Counted from the first letter of the stretch, positions 8,566-16,986 are shown. The stretch is DNA of 64,000 nt from Nocardioides sp. 503 (GCF_004522095.1 NZ_SPUI01000004.1:620001-684000), one strand, 5' to 3'. The notes: generated by a model from the letters alone, not told the origin. A program made the numbers and translations.

Positions 8566-9957
8566 ATGAGGCACGGACTTCGCGGCGTACGACGCCCTCG
8601 CATGGCCGCCGTCACGCTCGCGAGCCTCCTGGTGGTCTCCCTGGGTCTCGCCGGCTGCGACGGCTCGGGCGACCCCGAGCCGAGCCCGCAGCCCACGGCG
8701 TCCAAGCCGCCCAAGACCACCGACCTGACGTTCGGCGTCTGGGGCGCCAAGGAGGAGGTCGCGGCCTACCAGGACCTCGTCGACACCTACAACGCCGACG
8801 CCGAGGGCAGCAAGATCGAGCTGCTCACCTGGCCGACGCACGAGGCGTTCATCAGCGGCCTGCGCTCCGGCGACCCGACGAAGGTGCCCGACCTCTACCT
8901 CGTCTCCCGCGGCGACGTCGCCATGCTGCGCGAGGACGAGCTCAACCAGCCGCTGCTGGAGCTCCTCGACGAGCGCGGTGTCGACTACAGCGACGACTAC
9001 GCCCGCGACGCGCTGCTGTCCTTCTCCGCAGACAACGAGCTGCAGTGCATGCCCTACGGCATCTCGCCCATGGTCATGTACTACAACACCAAGCTGATCG
9101 ACTTCGACCGCATGCGGGCCCTCGACCTCCCGGCCCCCGAGGACGACCTCCACGAGGGCTGGAACTTCGAGCAGTTCACCGCCGCGGCCAACTTCGCGAC
9201 GCGCCCGCGCCGCGGCACCCGCGGCGTCCACGTCGACCCGACCCTGCGCGGCCTGGCACCGTTCGTCTACTCCGGCGGCGGCGACCTCTTCGACGACGAC
9301 GACGACCCGAAGTCGCTGGCCCTCTCCGAGGACGACTCCCGCGAGGCGCTCACCCGCACCCTGGAGCTGCTGCGCGACGCCTCGGTGACGCTCACCGACG
9401 AGCAGCTGGCCCAGGCCAGCGCCCTGGAGTGGTTCAAGCGCGGCAAGCTCGGCATGATCCCCGGCTTCCGCGAGCTCACGCCCGAGCTGCGCCAGGTGCC
9501 CGGCCTTCAGTTCGACGTGATGCCGATGCCGACCCTCGACGACGACGCCACGATCGGCGACATCACGGGGCTGTGCGTCTCCTCCGAGGCCGCCAGCATC
9601 GCCAAGGCCGCCGACTTCCTGGTCTACGTCGTCTCCCGCGACGCCACGGCGCGGGTCGCGGCCGAGGGCTACCTCGCGCCGGCCAACCTGCCGGTGGCGG
9701 TCTCCGACGACTTCCTCCAGCCCGGCCAGATGCCGGCCCACGCCTCGGTGTTCACGGAGACCGTGCGCTCGATGGTGGTCCCGCCGCTGCTCGAGGACTG
9801 GCCCGAGCTGGAGCGCGCGGTGTCCTCGACGCTGCGCCTGATGCTGACCACGACGCTGCCCGACATCGAGGCGCTCACGACCCAGATCGACGAGGAGTCG
9901 CGGGCCGTGCTCGACCCCGAGCTGCCCTCGGAGAGCGCGAGCCCCAGCGGCGACTAG
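8566..9957 (+). CDS. Extracellular solute-binding lipoprotein (family 1, sugar type)
   Basis: A 463-residue binding protein of the ABC sugar-importer type (SBP_bac_1). A signal peptide ends in the lipobox LAGC with C31 as lipidation site, then a Ser/Pro-rich linker. The fold begins TDLTFGVWGAKEEVAAYQDL and includes PYGISPMVMYYNTKL, the usual hinge strand. No permease or ATPase gene is nearby, so it is an orphan receptor or uses a transporter elsewhere. AAGGA precedes the chosen ATG; the GTG at 8508 is in another frame. It is convergent with the RNase D gene with zero spacing: the two stop codons abut at 9955-9960. Confidence 0.85.
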   Translation: MRHGLRGVRRPRMAAVTLASLLVVSLGLAGCDGSGDPEPSPQPTASKPPKTTDLTFGVWGAKEEVAAYQDLVDTYNADAEGSKIELLTWPTHEAFISGLRSGDPTKVPDLYLVSRGDVAMLREDELNQPLLELLDERGVDYSDDYARDALLSFSADNELQCMPYGISPMVMYYNTKLIDFDRMRALDLPAPEDDLHEGWNFEQFTAAANFATRPRRGTRGVHVDPTLRGLAPFVYSGGGDLFDDDDDPKSLALSEDDSREALTRTLELLRDASVTLTDEQLAQASALEWFKRGKLGMIPGFRELTPELRQVPGLQFDVMPMPTLDDDATIGDITGLCVSSEAASIAKAADFLVYVVSRDATARVAAEGYLAPANLPVAVSDDFLQPGQMPAHASVFTETVRSMVVPPLLEDWPELERAVSSTLRLMLTTTLPDIEALTTQIDEESRAVLDPELPSESASPSGD

Positions 9958-11298
9958 CTACGAGTCGTCCTCCGGGGCCTCGGGCGTCCCGCCCGCGGGG
10001 TCCGCGTCCGCCGTCTCCGCGGCGTGCGCCGCCTCGTCGTCGGCCTGGAGGATCGCGGTCACGATGACCGGCGCGGCCAGGGCGATCTGCCAGCCGCGCG
10101 CGCCGTAGCCCGACAGCTGGGTGACCACGGCGTCGACCAGCTCGTCGCCCCGGCGGGTCGCCGGCGGGCTCCACAGGATGCGGCGCAGGAAGTCGGGGGT
10201 GAGGACGTTCTCGACCGGCAGGTGGCGCTGCTCGGCCAGCTCGGTCATGGCCTCGCGGGCCAGCTGCAGGCGGCGGGCGGCGACCGGGTCCTTCTCGGCC
10301 CACGCGCGCGGCAGCGGCGGGCCGTCGCCGCGCGGGGCGCGGGCGGGCAGGTCGTCCTCGTCCATCTCGGCCACCTCGCGCAGCACGGCGGCGAACCGGC
10401 TGGCGTAGCGGTCGGCCCCGCGCCCGTGGAAGCCCTTCGTGGCCAGCAGCGCCGTACGGTCCTGCGGCAGGGCCTGGGCAGCGGCCACGATCGCAGAGTC
10501 GGGCACGATGCGGCTGGGGGTGACGTCACGCTGCTCGGCGATCGAGTCGCGCAGCTCCCACATGGCGCGTACGGCGCCCAGCGCGCGGCGACCGCGCACG
10601 CGGTGCAGGCCGGAGGTGCGGCGCCAGGCGTCGACGCGCGGGGTCAGCTCGAAGGTGCGCAGGAAGTCGAACTCCTGGCGCGCCCAGTCGTCCTTGCCGG
10701 TCTCCACCAGCTCGGCGGCGATCAGGTCGCGCAGCTCCACCAGGACCTCGACGTCGAGGGCGGCGTACTCCAGCCAGTCGCGCGGCAGCGGCCGCGTGGA
10801 CCAGTCGACGGCCGAGTGCTCCTTCTTCATCCGCCGGCCGAGCAGGGTCTCGACGAGCGTGGCGAGCCCGACGCGGGGGTAGCCGAGGAGCCGGCCCGCG
10901 AGCTCGGTGTCGAACAGGGCGGTGGGGTAGAGGCCCACCTCGTTGAGGCAGGGCAGGTCCTGGGTGGCGGCGTGCAGGATCCACTCGGTGCCCTGCAGGG
11001 CCTCCTGGAGCGGGTCGAGCGAGGTGAAGGCGATCGGGTCGACCAGCGCGGTGCCGGCGCCCTCGCGGCGCAGCTGGATGAGGTAGGCGCGGTTGGAGTA
11101 GCGGTAGCCCGAGGCCCGCTCGGCGTCGATCGCGACCGGGCCGGTGCCGCCGGCGATGGCCTCGCACACCGCGAGCAGCGCCTCCTCGGTCTCGACGACG
11201 TCGGGGAGGCCGTCGCGCAGGGTGAGCAGCTCGGCCAGCGGGGCCGGCTCCTCCTCGGGCGGCGTCTCGTCCTGCGGGGTCGGGGGTGCCTCGGTCAT
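9958..11298 (-). CDS. Ribonuclease D family 3'-5' exonuclease with HRDC domain
   Basis: A 446-residue DEDD-type exonuclease. Motif I is AIDAERASG with its Asp/Glu pair, motif II is ATQDLPCL and motif III is YAALDVEVL, consistent with a DEDDy active site. An HRDC-like helical domain follows (PSRIVPDSAIVAAA) and then an acidic Ala/Glu/Asp tail. RNase D enzymes trim tRNA and other stable RNA 3' ends. ATG 11298 overlaps the stop of the upstream DUF3000 gene by one base (TGATG), implying coupling. An in-frame extension to 11598 would run inside that gene and is rejected. Confidence 0.9.
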   Translation of the reverse strand: MTEAPPTPQDETPPEEEPAPLAELLTLRDGLPDVVETEEALLAVCEAIAGGTGPVAIDAERASGYRYSNRAYLIQLRREGAGTALVDPIAFTSLDPLQEALQGTEWILHAATQDLPCLNEVGLYPTALFDTELAGRLLGYPRVGLATLVETLLGRRMKKEHSAVDWSTRPLPRDWLEYAALDVEVLVELRDLIAAELVETGKDDWARQEFDFLRTFELTPRVDAWRRTSGLHRVRGRRALGAVRAMWELRDSIAEQRDVTPSRIVPDSAIVAAAQALPQDRTALLATKGFHGRGADRYASRFAAVLREVAEMDEDDLPARAPRGDGPPLPRAWAEKDPVAARRLQLAREAMTELAEQRHLPVENVLTPDFLRRILWSPPATRRGDELVDAVVTQLSGYGARGWQIALAAPVIVTAILQADDEAAHAAETADADPAGGTPEAPEDDS

Positions 11299-11927
11299 CA
11301 GCGGCCCGAGCCCCGCTGGCCGCGACGGCCGGGCATGACCGTGACGCCGTCGGGGACGGGCGGAAGGCCGACCGCGGTGCACAGGAGCTCGCCCCAGGCC
11401 TCGACGTGCGGGCCGAGGTCGAGGCCTCCGCCGGGGGTGGCGGCGAGGGGGGTCCAGGAGGCGCGGACCTCGAGCTGCGCGGCGCCCTCCTCGTCGGCCA
11501 TGCCGCCGAAGCTCTCGGTCGCGACGCGGGTCACCGTGCCGGAGACGGCCGTGTAGTCGGCGCCGTGGGAGGCCAGCGCCTCGGTCAGCCAGGTCCACCC
11601 GACGTCGGCGAGCAGGGGGTCGGTGATCATGTCGAGCTCGATCTCCGCGCGGGCGTACGCCACGCAGCGGAAGGTGCCGTCCCAGGCGTCGTTGCCGGCC
11701 GGGTCGTGGAGCAGGATGATCCGGCCGGTGCCGACATCGGTCCCGTCGACGGTCACGTCGGCCGAGAGCGCGGCGGCGTAGGGCGCGATGCGCTGCGGGG
11801 CCGGCATCTCCTCGCAGAAGATCTCCGGGCGCAGCGTCGCGGCACGCATCGTCGCGACGGCCTCCTGGAACTCCGGAGGGCTCGCGTCTGCTCCGGAGCC
11901 CGGACGAGACTCCTGACGGACCACCAT
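11298..11927 (-). CDS. DUF3000 family protein
   Basis: A 209-residue actinobacterial protein matching my recollection of DUF3000, including PPEFQEAVATMRA near the N-terminus, RPEIFCEEMPAPQRIAPY and GTFRCVAYARAEIE. It has no signal peptide or membrane segment, and no function is known to me. It is first in a two-gene operon with RNase D, an order I recall from other actinobacteria, suggesting an RNA-related role by association only. A TACTGT -10 lies 6 nt upstream, so the message is probably leaderless. It is divergent from hemE across 72 bp. Confidence 0.85.
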   Translation of the reverse strand: MVVRQESRPGSGADASPPEFQEAVATMRAATLRPEIFCEEMPAPQRIAPYAAALSADVTVDGTDVGTGRIILLHDPAGNDAWDGTFRCVAYARAEIELDMITDPLLADVGWTWLTEALASHGADYTAVSGTVTRVATESFGGMADEEGAAQLEVRASWTPLAATPGGGLDLGPHVEAWGELLCTAVGLPPVPDGVTVMPGRRGQRGSGR

Positions 11928-11933
11928 GGGCCC

Positions 11934-11939
11934 ACAGTA
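11934..11939 (-). promoter_or_regulatory. -10 box, leaderless start of DUF3000-RNase D operon
   Basis: On the minus strand TACTGT ends 6 nt before ATG 11927. The divergent hemE has a related GAGGCT at 11988-11993, 6 nt before its ATG. Confidence 0.5.
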
Positions 11940-11999
11940 AGGCGGGGCGAGTCGAACCCTTGTGCGAACACGCCGGGTGCCACCTGGGAGGCTGGGGTC

Positions 12000-13046
12000 A
12001 TGGTCCCGCCCCCGCCGCACCCCGGACTCGCCGACAGCGCCTTCCTCAAGGCCGCGCGCGGCGAGCCGGTGCCCCACACTCCGGTCTGGTTCATGCGCCA
12101 GGCGGGCCGCTCGCTGCCGGAGTACCTCAAGCTGCGCGAGGGCGTCGGCATGCTCGAGTCCTGCATGCGGCCCGAGCTCACCGTCGAGATCACCCTCCAG
12201 CCGGTGCGCCGCTACGGCGTCGACGCCGCCATCTTCTTCTCCGACATCGTGCTGCCGCTCAAGGCGGTGGGCGTCGACCTCGACATCCAGCCCGGCGTCG
12301 GCCCCGTCGTCGCCTCGCCCGTGCGCACGCTTGAGGACGTCGCGGCGATCCCCGACCTCACGCCCGAGCACGTCCCTTTCATCACCGAGTCGGTGCGGGC
12401 GCTGGTGGCCGAGCTCGGGGCCACCCCGCTGATCGGCTTCGCGGGCGCGCCGTTCACCGTGGCGTCGTACCTCGTGGAGGGCGGGCCCTCCAAGGAGCAC
12501 GCCAAGACCAAGGCGATGATGTTCGGCGCGCCCGACGTCTGGGACGCGCTGATGCGCAAGATCGGTCAGATCTCGGCCGCCTACCTCGAGGTGCAGGTGC
12601 AGGCCGGTGCCTCCGCGGTCCAGCTGTTCGACTCGTGGGCCGGGGCGCTCACGCCCGTCGACTACGAGGCGCTGGTCATGCCGCACTCCGCGCGGGTGCT
12701 GGCCCGGGCCGGCGCGCTGGGGGTGCCGCGCATCCACTTCGGCGTCAACACCGCGAGCCTCCTGACGCTGATGGGTGAGGCCGGGGCCGACGTGGTCGGC
12801 GTCGACTGGCGCACGCCGCTCGCGTCCGCCGTACCCCTCGTGGGCGAGCGCAGCGTCCAGGGCAACCTCGACCCCACGCTGGTGTTCGCGCCCACCGAGC
12901 TGATGACCGCGCGGGCCGCCGAGGTGATCGAGGCCGGGCGCGCCGCGCGCGGCCACATCTTCAACCTCGGCCACGGCGTCATCCCCTCCACCGACCCCGA
13001 CCAGCTCAAGAAGCTGACCGAGTTCGTGCAGTCCTACCCGCTGTAG
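12000..13046 (+). CDS. hemE: Uroporphyrinogen decarboxylase
   Basis: A 348-residue HemE, which converts uroporphyrinogen III to coproporphyrinogen III in the cytoplasm. Diagnostic segments are [15 protein letters not shown] near residue 28, [18 protein letters not shown] near 143, and [14 protein letters not shown] near the C-terminus. Length is typical (about 350). The later haem genes hemY and hemQ lie 9 kb away, consistent with the coproporphyrin-dependent route of Actinobacteria. The start is ATG 12000, preceded by GAGGCT at leaderless spacing. Confidence 0.97.
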   Translation: MVPPPPHPGLADSAFLKAARGEPVPHTPVWFMRQAGRSLPEYLKLREGVGMLESCMRPELTVEITLQPVRRYGVDAAIFFSDIVLPLKAVGVDLDIQPGVGPVVASPVRTLEDVAAIPDLTPEHVPFITESVRALVAELGATPLIGFAGAPFTVASYLVEGGPSKEHAKTKAMMFGAPDVWDALMRKIGQISAAYLEVQVQAGASAVQLFDSWAGALTPVDYEALVMPHSARVLARAGALGVPRIHFGVNTASLLTLMGEAGADVVGVDWRTPLASAVPLVGERSVQGNLDPTLVFAPTELMTARAAEVIEAGRAARGHIFNLGHGVIPSTDPDQLKKLTEFVQSYPL

Positions 13047-13065
13047 CGGGACCGGCGAGCCGACC

Positions 13066-13791
13066 GTGGCCGTGACCGCGCAGGACCTGGCCCACCTCGA
13101 CGTCGTCGCGTCGTGGCTCCGGCTCGAGGACGAGCCGGAGCGGGCCGACGTAACGCTGCTGTTCGGCGGCTCGCTGCCCGACGCCTGGGACGGCGCCGCG
13201 GAGGCCGTGCGGGCCGGCTTGGCGGGGACGCTCGTGCTGGTCGGGGGCGTCGGGCACACCACCGACGCCCTGCGCGACGCGCTGCGCCGGCGGGGGAGGG
13301 ACGTGGACCCCGCCGACACCGAGGCCGACCTCATGGCCTCCTACCTCGCCGACGAGCACGGGCTGACCGACCTGCTGCTCGAGCGCGAGTCCACCAACTG
13401 CGGCGCCAACGTGGTGCTGGCCCGCGACCTGCTCGCCCGGCGCGGCCTCGCCCCGCGCGTCGTCGCGCTCGTGCAGGACCCCACCATGCAACGGCGCATG
13501 GACGCGGTCACTCGCCACGTCTGGCCGTCCGTGCGCCCCGTCAACAGACCCGGCCCGGACAGCCGCGGCTGGCCCCTCGAGCGCTGGGTGGCCCTCGTGG
13601 TCGGCGAGGTGCCCCGCCTGCGCGACGACCCCGACGGCTACGGCCCGCGCGGCCGCGGCTACCAGGCCCACGTCGACGTCCCCGCCGACGTCGAGTCGGC
13701 CCACGCCGCCCTCCTCGCCGCCCACCCCGACTGGGGCCGGCCCTCGGTCGGCGGCCCCGGGGGCGGAGAAGGCGCCTCCCTCGGGGGTTGA
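13066..13791 (+). CDS. YdcF/DUF218-like protein
   Basis: A 241-residue protein. The segment [18 protein letters not shown] (about 106-123) is the YdcF/DUF218 signature in which Thr/Asn and Asn residues line a nucleotide-like pocket; [11 protein letters not shown] near the N-terminus is the first strand-loop. It has no signal peptide, unlike SanA-type members. It follows hemE by 19 bp from a GTG start. Its last 30 codons run into Gly/Ser-rich low complexity. A decayed partial copy of its 3' half lies about 2.1 kb downstream. Confidence 0.75.
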   Translation: MAVTAQDLAHLDVVASWLRLEDEPERADVTLLFGGSLPDAWDGAAEAVRAGLAGTLVLVGGVGHTTDALRDALRRRGRDVDPADTEADLMASYLADEHGLTDLLLERESTNCGANVVLARDLLARRGLAPRVVALVQDPTMQRRMDAVTRHVWPSVRPVNRPGPDSRGWPLERWVALVVGEVPRLRDDPDGYGPRGRGYQAHVDVPADVESAHAALLAAHPDWGRPSVGGPGGGEGASLGG

Positions 13792-13826
13792 GGAAGGCGC
13801 CCTGGCGCCTGTCTCGAAACCCCGGG
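13788..13826. repeat. Dispersed palindromic intergenic repeat, copy A
   Basis: GAGGAAGGCGCCCTGGCGCC followed by TGTCTCGAAACCCC. The same element with two substitutions recurs at 23533-23566. The core AGGCGCC-CT-GGCGCCT folds as a hairpin. Elements of this style are scattered between genes in Nocardioides as I recall; origin unknown. Confidence 0.65.
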
Positions 13827-13852
13827 GCCAGCGCGGGCGCGGTCGTCGGCGT

Positions 13853-13904
13853 CGGGTCGTGTGCCGCACGCGGCGCCTGAGCGAGGTCTCCGGCACACGA
13901 CCCG
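13853..13904. repeat. Palindromic hairpin element, copy 1
   Basis: CGGGTCGTGTGCCG (13853-13866) and its perfect 14-bp complement (13891-13904), with a 24-nt loop. It follows the ydcF-like gene and could terminate it, but there is no T-run. Two further copies of the arms occur at 15855-15902 and 15947-15996. Confidence 0.7.
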
Positions 13905-13949
13905 TCCGGCCCATGCCGGCATCCGATTCCCCCGGCCAGGGCTAAGGCG

Positions 13950-14456
13950 ATGATGGTGCCGATGCGTCAGAAGGGTGTGAGCGCACCGGAGTTCGTCGAG
14001 TTCTACACCGCCCAGAAGGACCGCTGTCTCCGGGCGGCGGTGGCGAGCGGCATGGAGCCCGACCGTGCCGAGGACGCGGTGGCCGAGGCGTTCGCCCGTG
14101 CCTGGTCGCGGTGGGGCTCCGTGCGTGGCATGGAGTCACCCGCGGCCTGGGTGGTGCGGACGGCGATCAACCAGCACATCTCCTGGTGGCGCAAGCGCCG
14201 CCGCGAGGTCTTCCCGGAGGTACCGCCGGACCTGCCCGTCACCGACGAGCTCGGCCGGCCCGACCTGGTCGCCGCCATCAGGCGACTGCCGCCCCGGCAG
14301 CGCGAGGTGGTGGTCCTGCGCTACCTGCTGGACCTGGACACGGAGTCCACCGCCCGGTCGATGGGCGTGGCGCCCGGGACCGTCAGCGCTCACCTCCACC
14401 ATGCGCTCGCGTCCCTGCGCGCGCACCTGACCGTCTCCGAAGGGACATCGCCATGA
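13950..14456 (+). CDS. ECF RNA polymerase sigma factor, SigE-like family
   Basis: A 168-residue extracytoplasmic-function sigma factor. Region 2 is at residues about 20-75, with FVEFYTAQKDRC and SPAAWVVRTAINQHISWWRK. Region 4 is at about 110-160, with LPPRQREVVVLRYLLDLD and ARSMGVAPGTVSAHLHHALA. It has the short form typical of the streptomycete SigE-like family, with no anti-sigma zinc partner. The downstream membrane protein overlaps by 4 nt and is the likely regulator. ATGs at 13953 and 13962 are alternative starts. Confidence 0.92.
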   Translation: MMVPMRQKGVSAPEFVEFYTAQKDRCLRAAVASGMEPDRAEDAVAEAFARAWSRWGSVRGMESPAAWVVRTAINQHISWWRKRRREVFPEVPPDLPVTDELGRPDLVAAIRRLPPRQREVVVLRYLLDLDTESTARSMGVAPGTVSAHLHHALASLRAHLTVSEGTSP

Positions 14457-15262
14457 CCACCGAACTCGAGCAGGCACTGCGCAGCAGCGCCGACGAGCTC
14501 TTCCTCGACACCCCGGCAGTCGACGTCCTCGCCCGTGGGGACCGGCTCCGGCGCGAACGACGCCGCGGCTTCGCCCTGGGGGCGTCTGGGCTGGTCGCGC
14601 TGGCCGCGATCGGCGTCGCGGTCCTGGGAGGGACGGGGGACGACCGGGGTCCAGCCGAGGCGACCGGCACGAAGGACACTCCGGCGCTGCGGATCGCCTC
14701 GTGGTCGGGGCCCTCCACCAACCTGTCCGCGGAGCAGCTCGCCGACGTGCAGGACGCGTGCGCGGCGCAGGCGCGAGGGCTCGTGGACGAGGCCGGTCCC
14801 GCCGAGGCCGGCTGGCTCCTCGCCGGCACCACGCCTCCGGTCGCGGCGGAGCTGCGCGACGACCTCGTCCTGACCTACTTCAGGAAGGGACGCGACTACC
14901 AGACGTGCGCGCTGCGGGCCACGGAGGCCGGGGGCTTCCAGGTCTCGGCCCAGTCCGCCGGGGCCGAGCGGGTGATGCCCGCCGACCGGCCCGTCGCCCT
15001 GGTGACGTCGGGTGCCTCCGATCCGGGTCCTCTCGGTGGGTCTCTCTCCCGCGTCTACTTCGTGGTGCGGACCTCGCCCGAGGTGGCGAGCGTGGAGCTC
15101 ACGGTCGCCGGCGTGACCTACGACAGCGCGGCCGACGGTCTCGGTCTCTTCTGGCTGCCCGAAGGCGAGGTCACCGAGGCTCAGCTGGACCGGGCGACGG
15201 TCACCGCACTCGACTCCGACGGGGGCGTGCTGTACCGGTCCCGGCCGGGCCAGGAGTGGTGA
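14453..15262 (+). CDS. Membrane-anchored partner of the ECF sigma factor
   Basis: A 269-residue single-pass protein. Residues 1-38 are cytoplasmic and charged (SADELFLDTPAVDVLARGDR), 39-57 form a Gly/Ala/Val membrane helix, and the rest is extracytoplasmic. The topology and the 4-nt ATGA overlap with the sigma gene fit an anti-sigma or sigma-coupled sensor of the kind found beside SigE-family ECF factors. I see no zinc-binding ASD motif. Two cysteines in the outer domain (near residues 101 and 150) could form a disulfide. Function is inferred from context only. Confidence 0.75.
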   Translation: MTTELEQALRSSADELFLDTPAVDVLARGDRLRRERRRGFALGASGLVALAAIGVAVLGGTGDDRGPAEATGTKDTPALRIASWSGPSTNLSAEQLADVQDACAAQARGLVDEAGPAEAGWLLAGTTPPVAAELRDDLVLTYFRKGRDYQTCALRATEAGGFQVSAQSAGAERVMPADRPVALVTSGASDPGPLGGSLSRVYFVVRTSPEVASVELTVAGVTYDSAADGLGLFWLPEGEVTEAQLDRATVTALDSDGGVLYRSRPGQEW

Positions 15263-15372
15263 CGCCCGCCGACGTCCGGTCCTGAGGTGCTGTCGCGGAA
15301 CCAGCGCTCGAGCTCTCGCGTCCTAGGGACGGGTGCCGAGGGCGCCGACGGGTCGTGGAAGGTCGGACACGG

Positions 15373-15561
15373 ATGACGAAGGTGCTGGTGCTCGTGGTCG
15401 TCGCGTGGATGCTGGTGGGCGGTGTCGCCGCGTTCCAGCGCGGCGACTTCGACGACGGAAACTGCAGCACCATCGTGGACACCGCCTGCGTGGTGGCCGC
15501 GGGACCACTCAACTACGCCGAGCCTGCGACCCTCTTGGAGACGTGCAACCAGCCCGTCTAG
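15373..15561 (+). CDS. Small exported or membrane protein
   Basis: A 62-residue ORF. It starts with a hydrophobic segment, MTKVLVLVVVAWMLVGGVAA, that serves as signal or anchor, followed by an acidic tail with three cysteines (NCST, TACVV, ETCNQ). GGAAGG lies about 10 nt before ATG 15373. A GTG at 15355 would add six residues. It follows the sigma/anti-sigma pair by 110 bp and may belong to that regulon. No family recognised. Confidence 0.5.
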   Translation: MTKVLVLVVVAWMLVGGVAAFQRGDFDDGNCSTIVDTACVVAAGPLNYAEPATLLETCNQPV

Positions 15562-15598
15562 CAGGCAACCCGACGAGACGAGCTCGGGTGCTGGACGC

Positions 15599-15691
15599 TC
15601 AGGCCTTCGCGGCGGCGGCGTTGCGGGTCGAGGTCTTCCTCGCGGCGGCCTTCGCGGCGCGCAGCCGGACCGGCGGCGGAGAGGTCGACCG
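15599..15691 (-). pseudogene. Decayed copy of the NYN gene's 3' tail
   Basis: Read on the minus strand this gives VDLSAAG, a frameshift, then RLRAAKAAARKTSTRNAAA and a stop. The intact NYN gene ends VDLSATG, RLKAAA and KKASTRKRAAKKA. The copy has lost about ten bases in the middle, which breaks the frame. It abuts the ydcF-like fragment at 15693. Confidence 0.65.
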
Positions 15692-15692
15692 C

Positions 15693-15808
15693 GGTCAACC
15701 GCCCCGGCCCGGACAGCCGCGGCTACCAGGCCCACGTCGACGTCCCCGCCGACGTCGAGTCGGCCCAGGCCGCCCTCCTCGCCGCCCACCCCGACTGGGC
15801 CGCCCCGC
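15693..15808 (+). pseudogene. Deletion-derived copy of the ydcF-like gene 3' end
   Basis: Bases here match 13541-13570 and then, without a gap, 13661 onward of the intact gene, including the [14 protein letters not shown] codons. The junction lies exactly at CCGCGGCT, which occurs at both 13563 and 13653 in the parent, so about 90 bp was lost between short direct repeats. There is no start codon or upstream half. Downstream sequence also parallels the parent, up to the palindromic hairpin. Confidence 0.75.
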
Positions 15809-15840
15809 CGCCGGCGGCGGTTGAGGGGCGCTCTGGCACA

Positions 15841-16033
15841 GGTCGTCGGTGTCGGGTCGTGTGCCGCAGGCAGCGCTGGGGAGCGCTCTGGGGCACACGA
15901 CCGGTTCCGCCGACGAGGGTGGGCCTGGTGGTGGGTGGTCGGTGTCGGGTCGTGTGCCGCAGGCAGCGCTGGGGAGCGCTCTGGGGCACACGACCCGTTC
16001 TCCCGACGACGGTGGGCCTGGTGGTGGGTGGTC
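15841..16033. repeat. 93-bp tandem duplication carrying palindromic hairpins (copies 2 and 3)
   Basis: Two near-identical units with a period of 93 bp. Each contains arms GGTCGTGTGCC and GGCACACGACC (15855-15865 with 15892-15902; 15948-15958 with 15985-15995) enclosing the self-complementary AGCGCT-GGGG-AGCGCT. The units differ at only a few bases near their ends, so the duplication is recent. The arms match the hairpin at 13853-13904. Confidence 0.8.
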
Positions 16034-16194
16034 GAGCTCTCCCTGTGCACCGACGTCAGCAAGGCGTTCCTGCTCGTGGCAGGGGAGCGCCAGCCGGTGG
16101 CCGGCCCGCCCGGGTCCGCGCGCGGGTGGTCGTCGCGTCGGACGGGGACGACTGGTCCGTCCAGGAGTACTCGGGGTCCTACGGGACCTGCTAG
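16034..16194 (+). pseudogene. Frameshifted 3' fragment of a secreted-protein gene
   Basis: One frame reads CTDVSKAFLLVAGERQPV from 16034. After a slip in the GCGCGCGGG run near 16120 another frame reads RVVVASDGDDWSVQEY and ends at TAG 16192-16194, overlapping the NYN stop. Both pieces look like protein, while neither full frame does. There is no start. The parent gene is not in the window and the family is unknown. Confidence 0.4.
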
Positions 16195-16967
16195 GCCTTC
16201 TTGGCTGCGCGCTTGCGGGTCGAGGCCTTCTTGGCGGGCACCTGGGCCGCGGCCTTGAGCCGGACGCGTGCCTGGCCGGTGGCGGAGAGGTCGACCTCGA
16301 GGAAGTCCTGGGCGCTGAGCAGGGCGCCGAGACGGGGCGAGCCGTAGTCGCGGGCGTCGAAGGAGGGGTTGTTGGCGCTGATGTAGCTGCCCACGGCCCC
16401 GAGCGAGGCCCAGCCGTCCTCGTGGGCGGTGTTGTCGATCGCGGCCACCAGGATGCGGCGCAGGTCGGGGCGGCGCGGCGGCGACTCGACGTCGTCGGGC
16501 TCCTCGACGGGCTCCTCGTCCTTGGCGTCGGAGGTGAGCAGCTCGAGGTAGATGAAGCGGTCGCAGGCCGCGACCAGGGACGCGGGCGTCTTGCGCTCGC
16601 CCAGGCCGTAGACGGTCATGCCCGACTCGCGCAGCCGGGTCGCGAGCCGGGTGAAGTCGCTGTCGCTGGACACGATCGCGAAGCCGTCGAGGTGGCCGGC
16701 GTAGAGCAGGTCCATCGCGTCGATGATCATCGCGGAGTCGGTCGAGTTCTTGCCCGAGGTGTTGGCGAACTGCTGGACCGGCTGGATGGCGTGCTGGGGC
16801 AGGGTGTTCTTCCAGCCGACGAGGTTCTGCGTGGTCCAGTCGCCGTAGGCGCGCTTGACCGTCGGCAGCCCGTAGCGGGCGACCTCCCGCAGCACGGCGC
16901 CCGCGTGCTTGGGGGAGGTGTTGTCGGCGTCGATCAGGACGGCCAGGCGGCTGGAGTCGGAGGGCAT
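16191..16967 (-). CDS. NYN domain ribonuclease-like protein with LOTUS/OST-HTH domain
   Basis: A 258-residue protein. The NYN (PIN-like, LabA/DUF88) domain fills residues 1-140 with acidic metal-site positions in AVLIDADNTS, TDSAMIIDAMDLLY and IVSSDSDF. Residues about 165-225 form an OST-HTH/LOTUS-like RNA-binding domain (LRRILVAAIDNT, LGAVGSYISANNPSF). A Lys/Ala-rich tail ends the protein. The combination suggests an RNA-directed nuclease. The start at 16967 (PSDSSRLAVLIDADN) fits the family; an in-frame extension to 17027 would overlap the upstream gene. It sits 19 bp after the DUF4349 gene. Confidence 0.85.
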   Translation of the reverse strand: MPSDSSRLAVLIDADNTSPKHAGAVLREVARYGLPTVKRAYGDWTTQNLVGWKNTLPQHAIQPVQQFANTSGKNSTDSAMIIDAMDLLYAGHLDGFAIVSSDSDFTRLATRLRESGMTVYGLGERKTPASLVAACDRFIYLELLTSDAKDEEPVEEPDDVESPPRRPDLRRILVAAIDNTAHEDGWASLGAVGSYISANNPSFDARDYGSPRLGALLSAQDFLEVDLSATGQARVRLKAAAQVPAKKASTRKRAAKKA

Positions 16968-16986
16968 CCGCCCATGATGGTGCAGG

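Noticed and set aside
13950..15262. The sigma module as part of an integrative element with att sites
   Set aside because: The flanking duplication suggests recombination, but there is no integrase, transposase, tRNA target or short target-site repeat.
15695..15991. A repeat-containing 98-codon minus-strand ORF with two similar halves
   Set aside because: It is produced by the 93-bp tandem repeat in intergenic sequence. No start signal and low-complexity composition.
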